Origin: Roseovarius sp.
Lineage (GTDB): Bacteria; Pseudomonadota; Alphaproteobacteria; Rhodobacterales; Rhodobacteraceae
Assembly: GCA_007125415.1 (NCBI GenBank)
Contig: SLDH01000251.1
Coordinates: forward strand, 1-19,775
Direction: 5' to 3'
Length of the DNA: 19,775 nucleotides
The notes under the pieces are model-generated. The model was not told the origin of the DNA. It made no database searches and worked only from the letters and a program-made list of their open reading frames with translations. Position numbers and translations under genes: made by a program. Of the stretch, positions 1 through 10,527 are shown one piece after another (within the stretch, counting starts at the first letter, position 1; each line of letters begins with the position of its first letter).

Positions 1-1877
<1,877 letters not shown>

Positions 1878-2120
1878 CCGGGGCGCTCCACCACGCTCGA
1901 TCAATCGTTGCAAGAGACAATCCGACATTGTGGTGAAGAGACGGTTAAGCGGTGCCTGCGTGCCCTGAATGCGCTTTCCTTGAAAAGACCCTATCGCGCC
2001 GGTTTCAGCAGGCAGCCCGGGCAAGGAACACCCTACGCCCAGCTCCATGCACCGACCGGCCTGGCCCATGACAGAGGCCTTGCCACACCTCGCGCCGCAT
2101 GGCACGATATTTCTCAAACG

Positions 2121-2126
2121 AGGAGG
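2121..2126 (+). promoter_or_regulatory. Shine-Dalgarno AGGAGG deciding the alpha-2-macroglobulin start
   Basis: A perfect AGGAGG lies 8 nt before ATG 2135-2137. The next in-frame ATG upstream (2099) has no such site and would put 12 charged or polar residues in front of the signal peptide, so 2135 is preferred. The 257-nt divergent region between this gene and the kinase gene (1878-2134) shows no clear promoter to my reading. Confidence 0.7.
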
Positions 2127-2134
2127 CCGCCATC

Positions 2135-5100
2135 ATGCTCCGTCATTTTCCCACAGTGATCCTAATGTCGTTCTTTGCCACGCAGGCCCTGGCCGAGAGC
2201 CCGGTGCCGGACCGCCGGCAGGTGATCACCTCGGATATCGACTTCTACGGCTCGGACCTGCAGCCGCTCTTCGACACCACCCGCGAGGCCTGCGAGGCGG
2301 CCTGTCTGGGCAACCCCGCCTGCATGGCCTATACGTTCAACACACGCTCCAGTGCCTGTTTCCCCAAATCCGCGGTAACCGAACGCAGGCCCTTTGATGG
2401 CGCAATCTCGGCCGAAATACTGGCCACGGAGCCTTCGGTGCTGGCCAATGCGGATGCGCGGCGAACCGAGCTCGACTTTCTGGGTGACAGCGATATCGCC
2501 CGGGCGACCGGCCTTGCCCGCGACATCTCGCGGCGTCATCCCGGCGGTCAATATACCGCCGAGGCGCTGCTTGAGGCTGCCACCGCACGCACCCGCGCGC
2601 AGGACTGGCTGAACGCGATGCGCTGGACCGGTGCGCTGGCCGCTCTGACCGATGCGTCCGGGGATTGGGCCGAATATGCACGTCTTTCCGCCGCGATCCG
2701 CAGCGAAAATGGCGCGGAACAGCGCCGCCTCAACGCGCAGGCCCTTGACGCTTCGGTCAACGCATATCTGCGCGCCGCGACCGCGCCGGAGCGCGTGAAT
2801 GCCCTGCTGGTCATGGCCCCCGCGCTGGAGGACGCGCGCCGCGGCCGGGACATGCTTCATGCCCTCAGGCTGGCCGAAAGCATCCAGCCCCGGGCCGATG
2901 TCATGGCAGCGCTGGAACAGGCCATCCCGAAATATGGCTTCCGCCTCATCGGCCACCGCGCGGAGAACGAAGCGGAAGCCCCACGGATCTGTGCGGAGTT
3001 CTCCGAGCCGCTGATCAAGGCCGGGCAGGACTATGCGCCCTTTGTGCGCGTCCCCGATGGCGGCTTGGCGGTGGAGGCGCGCGACAGTCAGATCTGCGTG
3101 GACGGCGTCCGCCACGGCGCGCGCTACACCATCACCTTTCGCGCCGGTTTGCCCGCAGCCAGTGGCGAGACACTGATCCGAGATACAGAGATCACGCTCT
3201 ATGTGCGCGACCGCGCCCCGAAGGTGAGCTTTGCGGGGCGCGCCTATGTGCTGCCCAAGGCGGCGGATGCGGCGCTGCCCATCGAAACGGTCAATCTCGA
3301 CACGGTCGAGCTGGTGTTGCGCCGGGTGAGTGATCGCAACCTGATGCGCACCCTGCAAACGGGCTATTTCGGACGGCCTCTGAGCCAGTACCAGCTTGAC
3401 GATTTCTCCAACGAGATCGCCGAGGAGGTCTGGCGCGGCACGGGCGATGTCGCCAACGAGCTGAACCAGACCATGACCACAAGACTGCCGCTGGGCGATG
3501 TTCTGACGGATCAGGAACCGGGGCTCTATGCGCTCACCGCCCGGATAGAGGGGCTCAGCCTCTATGAAGATCCGGGGGCCACGCAGTGGTTCGTGCTGAG
3601 CGATCTGGGCCTGACCACGCTCAAGGGCACGGATGGTCTGCATGTCTTCGTTCGCGGCCTCGGCGATGCAGCCGCGCTGGAAGGCGTGAAGCTGACCTTG
3701 CTGAGCCGCGCCAACCGGGAGCTGGCAATCGCCGAAACCGATGCCGAGGGGCATGCTCTTTTCGCGCCGGGCCTTGTCCGCGGCACCGGAGCATCCGCAC
3801 CGGCGCTGGTGTTGGCGGAGGCGGGTGATGAGGATATGACCTTCCTGTCGCTCACGGACCCTGCCTTCGATCTGTCGGATCGCGGTGTCGAGGGGCGGGA
3901 GGCGGCGCCACCCGTCGATGTCTTTCTGAGCACCGACCGGGGTGCCTATCGCGCAGGCGAGGTGATCCACGCGGCAGCCCTCGCGCGGGACAGCCTGGCA
4001 GAGGCGATCCCCGGCCTGCCGCTGACCGCGATCCTGATGCGCCCCGACGGTGTGGAATATTCCCGTCACCTCTCCACAAAAGACGCGGCCGGCGGCCATG
4101 TCTTTGCCCTGCCCATCGGTAATTCCGCCCCGCGCGGCAGTTGGCGGCTTGCCATCAAGGCCGATCTTGACGCGCCGCCGCTGGCCAGCAGGCAGGTGCT
4201 TGTCGAAGATTTTCTGCCCGAGCGGATCGATTTCCGGATGTCGCTGCCGGATGGCCCGATCCGCCCCGGTGACACGGCCCCCATCAGCGTGGAAGCGCGC
4301 TATCTCTTCGGTGCGCCCGGGGCCGGGCTGCAGGTCAGCGGCACGGCAAAGCTGGAACCTCTGCGCCGGCTCGAGGGCTTTCCCGGCTATGTCTTCGGCC
4401 GCCATGACGAATATGTCCCGAGCCCCACGGCCTATGCCGATGGCGGGCGGACCGATGCCGATGGTCAGCTTCTTCTGCCCATAACCCTGCCCGAGGCCGA
4501 ACAGCAGGACCGCCCCTATGAGGCGCAGATCACCCTTTCGGTGCGCGAAGGCTCCGGCCGCCCGGTTGAACGCCAGATCACCCGCGCACTGGCCCCCTCG
4601 GGTGACATGATCGGGATCAGACCCGATTTCGACGGGACGCTGCCCGAAGGCGCGCAGGCCCGTTTCGATGTGATCGGCATCAACACCGAGCTTGCGCCCA
4701 CGCCCATGAATATCCGCTGGAGCGTCAACCGTGTCGAGACGCGCTACCAATGGTATCAGCAATATGGCAACTGGTATTGGGAACCCGTCACCTCGCGCAG
4801 CCGTGTCGCCACCGGCACCGCCGAACTGACCGGCGAACCGCTGAGCATCGCCGCCCCCGTGGACTGGGGCAATTACGAGTTGGAAGTGGAGCGGATCGAC
4901 GGCGCTTACGTAGCTGCTTCCACCGGCTTTCAGGCCGGGTGGTACGCACCCGCCGATGCCTCGCGCACACCCGACAAGCTTGAGTTGTCGCTCGATCGGG
5001 AGGATTACCGAAGCGGCGAGACGGCGCATCTGCGCATCGTGCCGCGTCATGCGGGCACAGCGCTCATCACCGTCATGTCCAACCGGGTAATCGACATGCA

Positions 5101-7561
5101 GGCCGTCGAGGTGACGGAAGGCGAGAACCTGATCCCGCTTGCGGTCACAGAGGCCTGGGGGGCAGGGGCTTACGTGAGCGCACAGGTCATCCGCCCGATG
5201 GATGTGGCGGCAGGCCAGAGCCCGGCGCGCGCCCTGGGTCTTGCCTATGCAAGGATCGATCCGGGCACGAGGCAACTCAGTGTCGAGATCGATGCACCGG
5301 ACCTGACCGCGCCGCGCAAGCCACTCGATACGGTGGTCAGCGTGGACGGTCTGGCCGAGGGTGAAACGGGCTATGTCACCCTCGCCGCCGTTGATCTCGG
5401 CATTCTCAACCTCACCGGCTTCGAAAGCCCCGATCCATCGGCGCATTATTTCGGCCAGCGCCGCCTCGGCGTGGAGATCCGCGATCTGTACGGGCGGCTC
5501 ATCGATGGCATGACCGGCGCGCAGGGCCAGGTCCGCTCGGGCGGCGATCTCGGGTCAAGCCGCGACCGGCTGTCACCGCCCCCGACCGAGGAACTGGTGG
5601 CCTTCTTCACCGGTCCGGTCGAACTGGCCTCCGACGGCACGGCGCAGGCGCGCTTCGATCTGCCTGATTTCAACGGCACCGTGCGCCTGATGGCCATGGC
5701 ATGGTCACCCCGCGCCGTGGGTCAGGCCGCCCGCGACGTGGTGGTGCGCGATCCGGTCGTGGTGACGGCAACACTGCCGCGCTTTCTCGCCCCCGGTGAC
5801 ACGAGCGAATTGCTGCTTGAAATCGTCCATGCCGAAGGGCCGGCGGGGCGGATCGGCCTTGATGTGAGCGCAACGGGCCTCACCCTGAGCGAACCGGCGC
5901 CCAGCGGCTTCGATCTGGCAGAAGGCGAGACGCATGTCATCAGGCTGCCTGTCACCGCGGGTGACACCGGCGATCACGCCTTGCGCGTCGCCCTCACCAC
6001 ACCCGACGGTCAGCAACTGACGAAAGCCCTCACGCTGGGCGTGCGCGCCAATGATCCGCCCACCTCGCGGACAAGGCGGCTCACCCTCGCACCGGGCGAG
6101 GCACTCAGCCTCGATGACAACATCTTCGCCGGGCTTCGGGACGGCACCGCGTTCATCTCGGCCGGGCCGCTCTCGAAGCTGGATGCGCCCGGCCTGCTCA
6201 GCGCGCTCGACCGCTATCCCTATGGCTGCACCGAGCAGGTAACCTCGCAGGCACTGCCGCTGCTCTATCATGAGCAGGTGGCAGAGGCGCTGGGGCTGGG
6301 GAGCGCGGCGCGGGTGTCGCAGCGCATCGACGAAGCCATCGCGCAGGTGCTGACCCGGCAGGCGAGCAATGGCAGCTTCGGCCTCTGGCAGGCGGGATCG
6401 GGCGATTTCTGGCTTGATGCCTATGTGTCGGACTTTCTGTCCCGCGCCCGCGACAAGGGCCATGCGGTGCCGGATCAGGCCTTCGCCATGGCCATGGACA
6501 ACCTGCGCAACCGGGTGAATTACGCCCCCGATTTCGACGAGGGCGGCGAGGATATCGCCTATGCGCTCCTCGTACTGGCCCGGGAAGGGGCTGCGCGCAT
6601 GGGCGATCTGCGCTATTACGCCGATGTGAAGGCCGAAGCCTTCGCCACACCGCTGGCCGCCGCGCAACTGGGTGCCGCATTGGCCGCCTATGGCGATCAG
6701 ACCCGAGCCGACCGGATGTTCACGCAGGCGATGCGGGTGATCGACGCAGCGCCCACCGCCGATGAACCCCCGCTCTGGCGGGTGGATTACGGCACGCGCT
6801 ACCGCGACCGGGCGGGCGTTCTGGCCCTCGCAGCCGAGGCGGGCAGCGCCGTGGTGAACACCACGTCGCTGGCCGATACGCTCACCTTGCCGGGGCCGCA
6901 TATGTCACCGCAGGAACAATCGGCGGCTCTGATGGCGGTGGCCGCCCTGATGGCGGACGAGGGCGCGCGCACCCTCACGCTCGACGGCGCGGCGGTCTCG
7001 GGACCATTCGTGCATCGCTTCGACCAGCGGGGGCTGCGCAGCCATGAGATCGCCAACACATCCGGCGCGCCGCTGGATGTCACGCTGACCACCCAGGGGA
7101 TTCCGCAAGTGCCCGAGGCGGCCGGCGGCTATGGCTACAGCCTTTCGCGCAGCTATTACGACATGGAGGGCACACCCGTGGACATCGCCACCGTCAGCAC
7201 GGGCACGCGCCTTGTCACCGTGCTGCGCATCACCCCTTTCGAGGGCGGCGAGGCGCGCCTGATGATCGATGATCCGTTGCCGGCGGGGCTGGAGATCGAC
7301 AATCCGAACCTGTTGCGCAGTGGCGATATCCGCGCGCTGGACTGGCTGAACACGGCGGAGGCCGAATATAGCGAGGCACGGTCCGATCGCTTCCTTGCGG
7401 CGGTGGACTGGCGCTCGGATCAGAGCTTTGATCTGGCCTATATCGTGCGCGCCGTGGCGCCGGGGCGCTATCACCACCCCGCCGCAATTGTGGAGGATAT
7501 GTATCGCCCCGCCTACCGCGCCTGGACCGATACCGGCCAGATGCAGGTGACACCGCAATAG
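2135..7561 (+). CDS. Periplasmic alpha-2-macroglobulin family protein with N-terminal PAN/Apple domain
   Basis: Bacterial alpha-2-macroglobulins are thought to trap foreign proteases in the periplasm through a reactive thioester, protecting the cell during envelope damage. The 1808-residue product starts with a Sec signal peptide (MLRHFPTVILMSFFATQALA, then Glu-Ser). There is no lipobox Cys, so it should be soluble in the periplasm, unlike the lipoprotein YfhM of E. coli. A Cys-rich PAN/Apple-like domain follows (about residues 30-95), then a helical repeat-like region, many beta-sandwich macroglobulin domains, the A2M signature region near residue 1150 (SPPPTEELVAFFTGPV) and the thioester domain. 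The thioester motif is YPYGCTEQ with Cys1365 (codon 6227-6229) and the essential Gln, so cross-linking ability looks intact. The stop codon is 10 nt before pbpC, the classical partner in many proteobacteria, implying one operon and a joint role in cell-wall repair and defence. Confidence 0.95.
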   Translation: MLRHFPTVILMSFFATQALAESPVPDRRQVITSDIDFYGSDLQPLFDTTREACEAACLGNPACMAYTFNTRSSACFPKSAVTERRPFDGAISAEILATEPSVLANADARRTELDFLGDSDIARATGLARDISRRHPGGQYTAEALLEAATARTRAQDWLNAMRWTGALAALTDASGDWAEYARLSAAIRSENGAEQRRLNAQALDASVNAYLRAATAPERVNALLVMAPALEDARRGRDMLHALRLAESIQPRADVMAALEQAIPKYGFRLIGHRAENEAEAPRICAEFSEPLIKAGQDYAPFVRVPDGGLAVEARDSQICVDGVRHGARYTITFRAGLPAASGETLIRDTEITLYVRDRAPKVSFAGRAYVLPKAADAALPIETVNLDTVELVLRRVSDRNLMRTLQTGYFGRPLSQYQLDDFSNEIAEEVWRGTGDVANELNQTMTTRLPLGDVLTDQEPGLYALTARIEGLSLYEDPGATQWFVLSDLGLTTLKGTDGLHVFVRGLGDAAALEGVKLTLLSRANRELAIAETDAEGHALFAPGLVRGTGASAPALVLAEAGDEDMTFLSLTDPAFDLSDRGVEGREAAPPVDVFLSTDRGAYRAGEVIHAAALARDSLAEAIPGLPLTAILMRPDGVEYSRHLSTKDAAGGHVFALPIGNSAPRGSWRLAIKADLDAPPLASRQVLVEDFLPERIDFRMSLPDGPIRPGDTAPISVEARYLFGAPGAGLQVSGTAKLEPLRRLEGFPGYVFGRHDEYVPSPTAYADGGRTDADGQLLLPITLPEAEQQDRPYEAQITLSVREGSGRPVERQITRALAPSGDMIGIRPDFDGTLPEGAQARFDVIGINTELAPTPMNIRWSVNRVETRYQWYQQYGNWYWEPVTSRSRVATGTAELTGEPLSIAAPVDWGNYELEVERIDGAYVAASTGFQAGWYAPADASRTPDKLELSLDREDYRSGETAHLRIVPRHAGTALITVMSNRVIDMQAVEVTEGENLIPLAVTEAWGAGAYVSAQVIRPMDVAAGQSPARALGLAYARIDPGTRQLSVEIDAPDLTAPRKPLDTVVSVDGLAEGETGYVTLAAVDLGILNLTGFESPDPSAHYFGQRRLGVEIRDLYGRLIDGMTGAQGQVRSGGDLGSSRDRLSPPPTEELVAFFTGPVELASDGTAQARFDLPDFNGTVRLMAMAWSPRAVGQAARDVVVRDPVVVTATLPRFLAPGDTSELLLEIVHAEGPAGRIGLDVSATGLTLSEPAPSGFDLAEGETHVIRLPVTAGDTGDHALRVALTTPDGQQLTKALTLGVRANDPPTSRTRRLTLAPGEALSLDDNIFAGLRDGTAFISAGPLSKLDAPGLLSALDRYPYGCTEQVTSQALPLLYHEQVAEALGLGSAARVSQRIDEAIAQVLTRQASNGSFGLWQAGSGDFWLDAYVSDFLSRARDKGHAVPDQAFAMAMDNLRNRVNYAPDFDEGGEDIAYALLVLAREGAARMGDLRYYADVKAEAFATPLAAAQLGAALAAYGDQTRADRMFTQAMRVIDAAPTADEPPLWRVDYGTRYRDRAGVLALAAEAGSAVVNTTSLADTLTLPGPHMSPQEQSAALMAVAALMADEGARTLTLDGAAVSGPFVHRFDQRGLRSHEIANTSGAPLDVTLTTQGIPQVPEAAGGYGYSLSRSYYDMEGTPVDIATVSTGTRLVTVLRITPFEGGEARLMIDDPLPAGLEIDNPNLLRSGDIRALDWLNTAEAEYSEARSDRFLAAVDWRSDQSFDLAYIVRAVAPGRYHHPAAIVEDMYRPAYRAWTDTGQMQVTPQ

Positions 7562-7571
7562 GCCCCCGGCG

Positions 7572-9614
7572 ATGCGCGCGCATCACTGGCTGCTCTGCCT
7601 GGTCGGCCTGCTCTTCCTGACGGGCCTTGCGCGCGACCGTTTCGATGCCTGGGTCGACGCCACGAACCTTCCGCCGCTACTCTCGGAGCAATCCATCGAG
7701 ATGCGCGACCGGGAGGGGGCGCTGCTCAGGGTCTACACCGTGGCCGATGGGCGCTGGCGGATGGGCGTGCGCCCCGATCAGGTGGATGCGGGCTTTCTCG
7801 ACATGCTCATCGCCTATGAGGACCGGCGCTTTCACCGCCATGCCGGGGTGGACCCGCTGGCGCTCTTGCGGGCAGGAGTTCAGATGGTCCGATACGGGCA
7901 GGTGGTATCGGGTGCCTCGACCCTCACGATGCAGGTGGCCCGCCTGCTGGAGGAAAGCGGCACAGGACAGATCGACGGCAAACTGCGCCAGATGCGCGTG
8001 GCGCTGGCGCTGGAGCGGCATCTGAGCAAGGAACAGATCCTCGAACTTTACCTGACCCATGCGCCCTATGGCGGCAATCTCGAAGGGGTTCGCGCGGCAG
8101 CGCTGGCATGGTTCGGAAAGGAGCCCACACGCCTGACCCCGGCGGAGGCAGCCCTTCTCGTGGCCTTGCCGCAATCGCCCGAGACACGCCGCCCCGACCG
8201 ACATCATGCAAGAGCGACGGATGCGCGCGAACGCGTCCTGCAGCGCATGCGGCACGCAGGCGTGCTGAGCGATGAGGAAGCGCGCGCCGCCCTCTCCGAG
8301 CCGGTGCCAGCCGCGCGCCGCCCCTTCCCGGCACTGGCGCCGCATCTTGGGGATCTTCTGCGCGCAGAGAGGCCCAGGCAACTCCGCCATGACCTGACGC
8401 TGGACGCGGGTTTGCAGGCGCGGCTCGAGGCGCTGGCGACGACCTCCCTCAGCCGCCTGCCCGAAGAGCTTTCCATCGCCATCGTCGTGGCCGATCACGG
8501 GACCGGTGAGGTGCTGGGCAGCGTCGGCTCAGGCAGCTATGGCACGGCCCGCGCCACGCAGGGATTTGTGGACATGACGCGGGCCAAGCGCTCCCCGGGC
8601 TCCACCCTCAAGCCTCTGGTCTATGCCATCGGGTTTGACCGCGGGCTTGCGCACCCGCAAACGGTGATCAATGATCGGCCTGTCGCCTTCGAGGGCTATG
8701 CACCACAGAATTTCGACGGTGCTTTCCGGGGTGAATTGCCCGTAGCCGAGGCGCTGCGCCTGTCGCTCAACATCCCCGTGGTGCTGCTCCTGAACGAGAT
8801 CGGCCCGGCCCATCTGATGAGCGTGATGCGCCGCGCCGGAGCCGAGCCGCAACTGCCCGGCGATCAGGCGGGGCTGGCTGTGGCGCTGGGCGGTGTCGGC
8901 GTGTCGCTCAACGAACTGGTGCAGCTTTACGCCATGCTGGCCCAGGGCGGGCAGGCGCGCGCCCTGCACTGGCAGGCCGGAGAGGGCACGTCTCCCGGTT
9001 CAGAGGTGCTGGGGCGCGCAGCCGCCTGGCATGTGGGCGATATTCTTGCCTCGCTCGCCCCGCCGCAGGGTGCGCCCGAGTGGCGGCTGGCCTACAAGAC
9101 CGGCACCTCCTACGGGTATCGCGATGCCTGGGCTGTGGGGTATGACGGACGGCATGTCGCCGGCGTCTGGGTCGGGCGGCCCGATGGCACGCCGGTCCCG
9201 GGAGCTTTCGGCGGCGATTTTGCCGCGCCGATCCTCTTCGAGGCGTTCCAGCGCCTCAAGCCGCAGGCTGATCCGCTGGGGCCGCCCCCGCCCGAAACAT
9301 TGATCCTGACCATCGCCGAGTTGCCGCGACCGCTCCAGCGTTTCATCGGGCGCAATGCGCTCTTCGAGGCCCCTTCGGACGCACCGAAGCTGATCTTCCC
9401 GCCTGACGGCGCGGTCCTGCAAGCGGCGGACAGCCTTCCGGTGAAACTGCGTGATGGCAAACCGCCTTTCACATGGCTGGCCAATGGTGTGCCTGTGCGG
9501 CTGGGCGAATACCGGCGCGAGACAACCCTTCCAGCACCCGGCGCGGGGTTTTCCGATCTTGCCGTGATCGACGCGCAGGGGCGCACCGCGCGCGTCACCG
9601 TGCAGATTCGATAG
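7572..9614 (+). CDS. pbpC: Penicillin-binding protein 1C (bifunctional class A PBP)
   Basis: Bifunctional peptidoglycan synthase anchored in the inner membrane: the glycosyltransferase 51 domain polymerises lipid II and the transpeptidase domain cross-links peptides. The 680-residue product has one N-terminal membrane segment (about residues 5-18). The GT51 domain has the catalytic Glu83 in YEDRRFHRHAGVD and the motif GASTLTMQ. The penicillin-binding motifs are Ser344-Thr-Leu-Lys347, Ser398-Leu-Asn400 and Lys509-Thr-Gly. The C-terminal 90 residues (from about SLPVKLRDGKPPFTWLANG) fit the BiPBP_C domain that marks PBP1C. All catalytic residues are present and the length is normal for alphaproteobacteria. 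The ATG lies 10 nt after the alpha-2-macroglobulin stop with only a weak ribosome site, so translation is probably coupled to it. Confidence 0.95.
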   Translation: MRAHHWLLCLVGLLFLTGLARDRFDAWVDATNLPPLLSEQSIEMRDREGALLRVYTVADGRWRMGVRPDQVDAGFLDMLIAYEDRRFHRHAGVDPLALLRAGVQMVRYGQVVSGASTLTMQVARLLEESGTGQIDGKLRQMRVALALERHLSKEQILELYLTHAPYGGNLEGVRAAALAWFGKEPTRLTPAEAALLVALPQSPETRRPDRHHARATDARERVLQRMRHAGVLSDEEARAALSEPVPAARRPFPALAPHLGDLLRAERPRQLRHDLTLDAGLQARLEALATTSLSRLPEELSIAIVVADHGTGEVLGSVGSGSYGTARATQGFVDMTRAKRSPGSTLKPLVYAIGFDRGLAHPQTVINDRPVAFEGYAPQNFDGAFRGELPVAEALRLSLNIPVVLLLNEIGPAHLMSVMRRAGAEPQLPGDQAGLAVALGGVGVSLNELVQLYAMLAQGGQARALHWQAGEGTSPGSEVLGRAAAWHVGDILASLAPPQGAPEWRLAYKTGTSYGYRDAWAVGYDGRHVAGVWVGRPDGTPVPGAFGGDFAAPILFEAFQRLKPQADPLGPPPPETLILTIAELPRPLQRFIGRNALFEAPSDAPKLIFPPDGAVLQAADSLPVKLRDGKPPFTWLANGVPVRLGEYRRETTLPAPGAGFSDLAVIDAQGRTARVTVQIR

Positions 9615-9709
9615 AGTGTCAGCTGATCAGGGCGGATCAATCGAAACCCCCCTTCATGCCTCGGCTTGAATGACGCAATGATGGCGACGGCCGACCGAGG
9701 CGGGAAGCG

Positions 9710-9740
9710 AAGCGCCCGCCATGTGGGCAGGCGGGCGCTT
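9710..9740 (+). terminator. Perfect 11-bp hairpin, probable terminator of the A2M-pbpC operon
   Basis: Arms AAGCGCCCGCC (9710-9720) and GGCGGGCGCTT (9730-9740) are perfectly complementary with a 9-nt loop. It lies 95 nt after the pbpC stop. The following bases (GTCTCC) are only weakly T-rich, so it is not a textbook rho-independent terminator, and it may instead stabilise the mRNA 3' end. Confidence 0.45.
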
Positions 9741-9782
9741 GTCTCCATGATCTTCACTGCTCCTGCTCTCTTGCTGGAGCGT

Positions 9783-9814
9783 GCTTCGGGCCGGGTGGCC
9801 ACCCGGCGCGAAGC
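9783..9814. repeat. Long palindrome (18-bp perfect core inside a 32-nt imperfect repeat)
   Basis: The core GCCGGGTGGCCACCCGGC (9790-9807) is a perfect palindrome. After one mismatch on each side it continues with GCTTCG (9783-9788) against CGAAGC (9809-9814). It lies about 145 nt before the DUF1523 start and 50 to 80 nt before a possible promoter. It may be an operator for a dimeric regulator, a transcript-end hairpin, or a dispersed palindromic repeat; the sequence alone does not decide. Confidence 0.5.
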
Positions 9815-9864
9815 GGGGTCGCGCGCGATACGGGGCTGTCCACTGGCCGGCGCTGCCTGTTCTG

Positions 9865-9893
9865 TTGCGTTTCCGGCGCTCAGGCTTGATAAA
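9865..9893 (+). promoter_or_regulatory. Weak sigma-70-like promoter candidate for the DUF1523 gene
   Basis: TTGCGT (9865-9870), a 17-nt spacer and GATAAA (9888-9893) give a partial match to -35 and -10 boxes, about 65 nt before the start codon. Match quality is modest. Confidence 0.25.
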
Positions 9894-9959
9894 CCGAAAG
9901 AGGGATGACCGGCGCGCTGATCGTGCCATTGTCGGACCGCGCAAGAAAGGGAACGGGTC

Positions 9960-10523
9960 ATGTTCTATGTCAAATGGGGATTCTGGGGGGTGTTCTGGAT
10001 ACTCCTTCTGTCGTTTCTGCACTACACCCTGCCCCGCTACGATGTCGTCCGGATCACCGACACCTACGAACAACGGATAGATTTCGGTGAAAACGCGATA
10101 TTCTGGGCCAACGCGGGAACCGGGCATGCGGATGGCAGGACCAACAGGGATGTATTCTTCATCCAGAGCGTGCGTCCCAATGACCGGGTGATGGTGTATC
10201 GCAATGAAGATACCGGCTGGGGCTGGCCCCCCTATTTCAAGTTCAACACCTCGAACCTTCAGGCGCGCGCGGCTGATCTGCGCTCGACATCCGCGGCACC
10301 GACATGGGTGGCAATCAAGCGCTATGGCTGGCGCAACGAATTCCTGTCGATCTATCCCAATGCCATCTCGGTAAGACGGGTCGACAGCCCGGATGAACGG
10401 ATGATCAGCTGGGTCAGCATCGCGATCCTGATCTTTCTGGCCGCCTTGTTCTGGGGCATATATGTGCGTTGGAAACGCTTCTGGGCGAACAGGAACAAGC
10501 CTGTTTCCGACGAATGGTCCTGA
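9960..10523 (+). CDS. DUF1523 family membrane protein
   Basis: Function unknown. The 187-residue product resembles DUF1523 proteins, which I know mainly from Rhodobacterales, including the recalled stretches FLHYTLPRYDVVRITDTYE, DRVMVYRNEDTGWGWPPYFK and YGWRNEFLSIYPNA. It has a membrane segment at each end (about residues 4-23 and 150-168), and the roughly 125 residues between are polar and aromatic, probably a single folded domain. The positive C-terminal tail (RWKRFWANRNK) after the second segment suggests both termini are cytoplasmic and the domain periplasmic. AAGGGA lies 8 nt before the ATG. The gene stands alone downstream of a palindrome-rich gap and converges on soeC with only 4 nt between stop codons. 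Confidence 0.85.
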   Translation: MFYVKWGFWGVFWILLLSFLHYTLPRYDVVRITDTYEQRIDFGENAIFWANAGTGHADGRTNRDVFFIQSVRPNDRVMVYRNEDTGWGWPPYFKFNTSNLQARAADLRSTSAAPTWVAIKRYGWRNEFLSIYPNAISVRRVDSPDERMISWVSIAILIFLAALFWGIYVRWKRFWANRNKPVSDEWS

Positions 10524-10527
10524 GGGT

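Larger units (their letters stand above)
9615..9959. other. Intergenic region with two inverted repeats, no gene seen
   Basis: This 345-nt gap separates pbpC from the DUF1523 gene. I see no convincing coding frame in it. It holds a perfect 11-bp hairpin (9710-9740), a long palindrome (9783-9814) and a weak promoter candidate (9865-9893), each listed separately. Confidence 0.6.

Noticed and set aside
2099..2134. Earlier ATG start for the alpha-2-macroglobulin
   Set aside because: It has no ribosome site and would bury the signal peptide behind charged residues; AGGAGG is correctly placed for the ATG at 2135.
2162..5446. A 1094-codon open frame on the minus strand
   Set aside because: It lies antisense to the recognisable alpha-2-macroglobulin gene and reads as low-complexity Arg/Gly/Ala-rich sequence with no known motif; such shadows are common in GC-rich DNA.
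9666..9908. An 80-codon plus-strand frame downstream of pbpC
   Set aside because: It runs through the terminator-like hairpin and the palindrome, has no ribosome site and no recognisable sequence.
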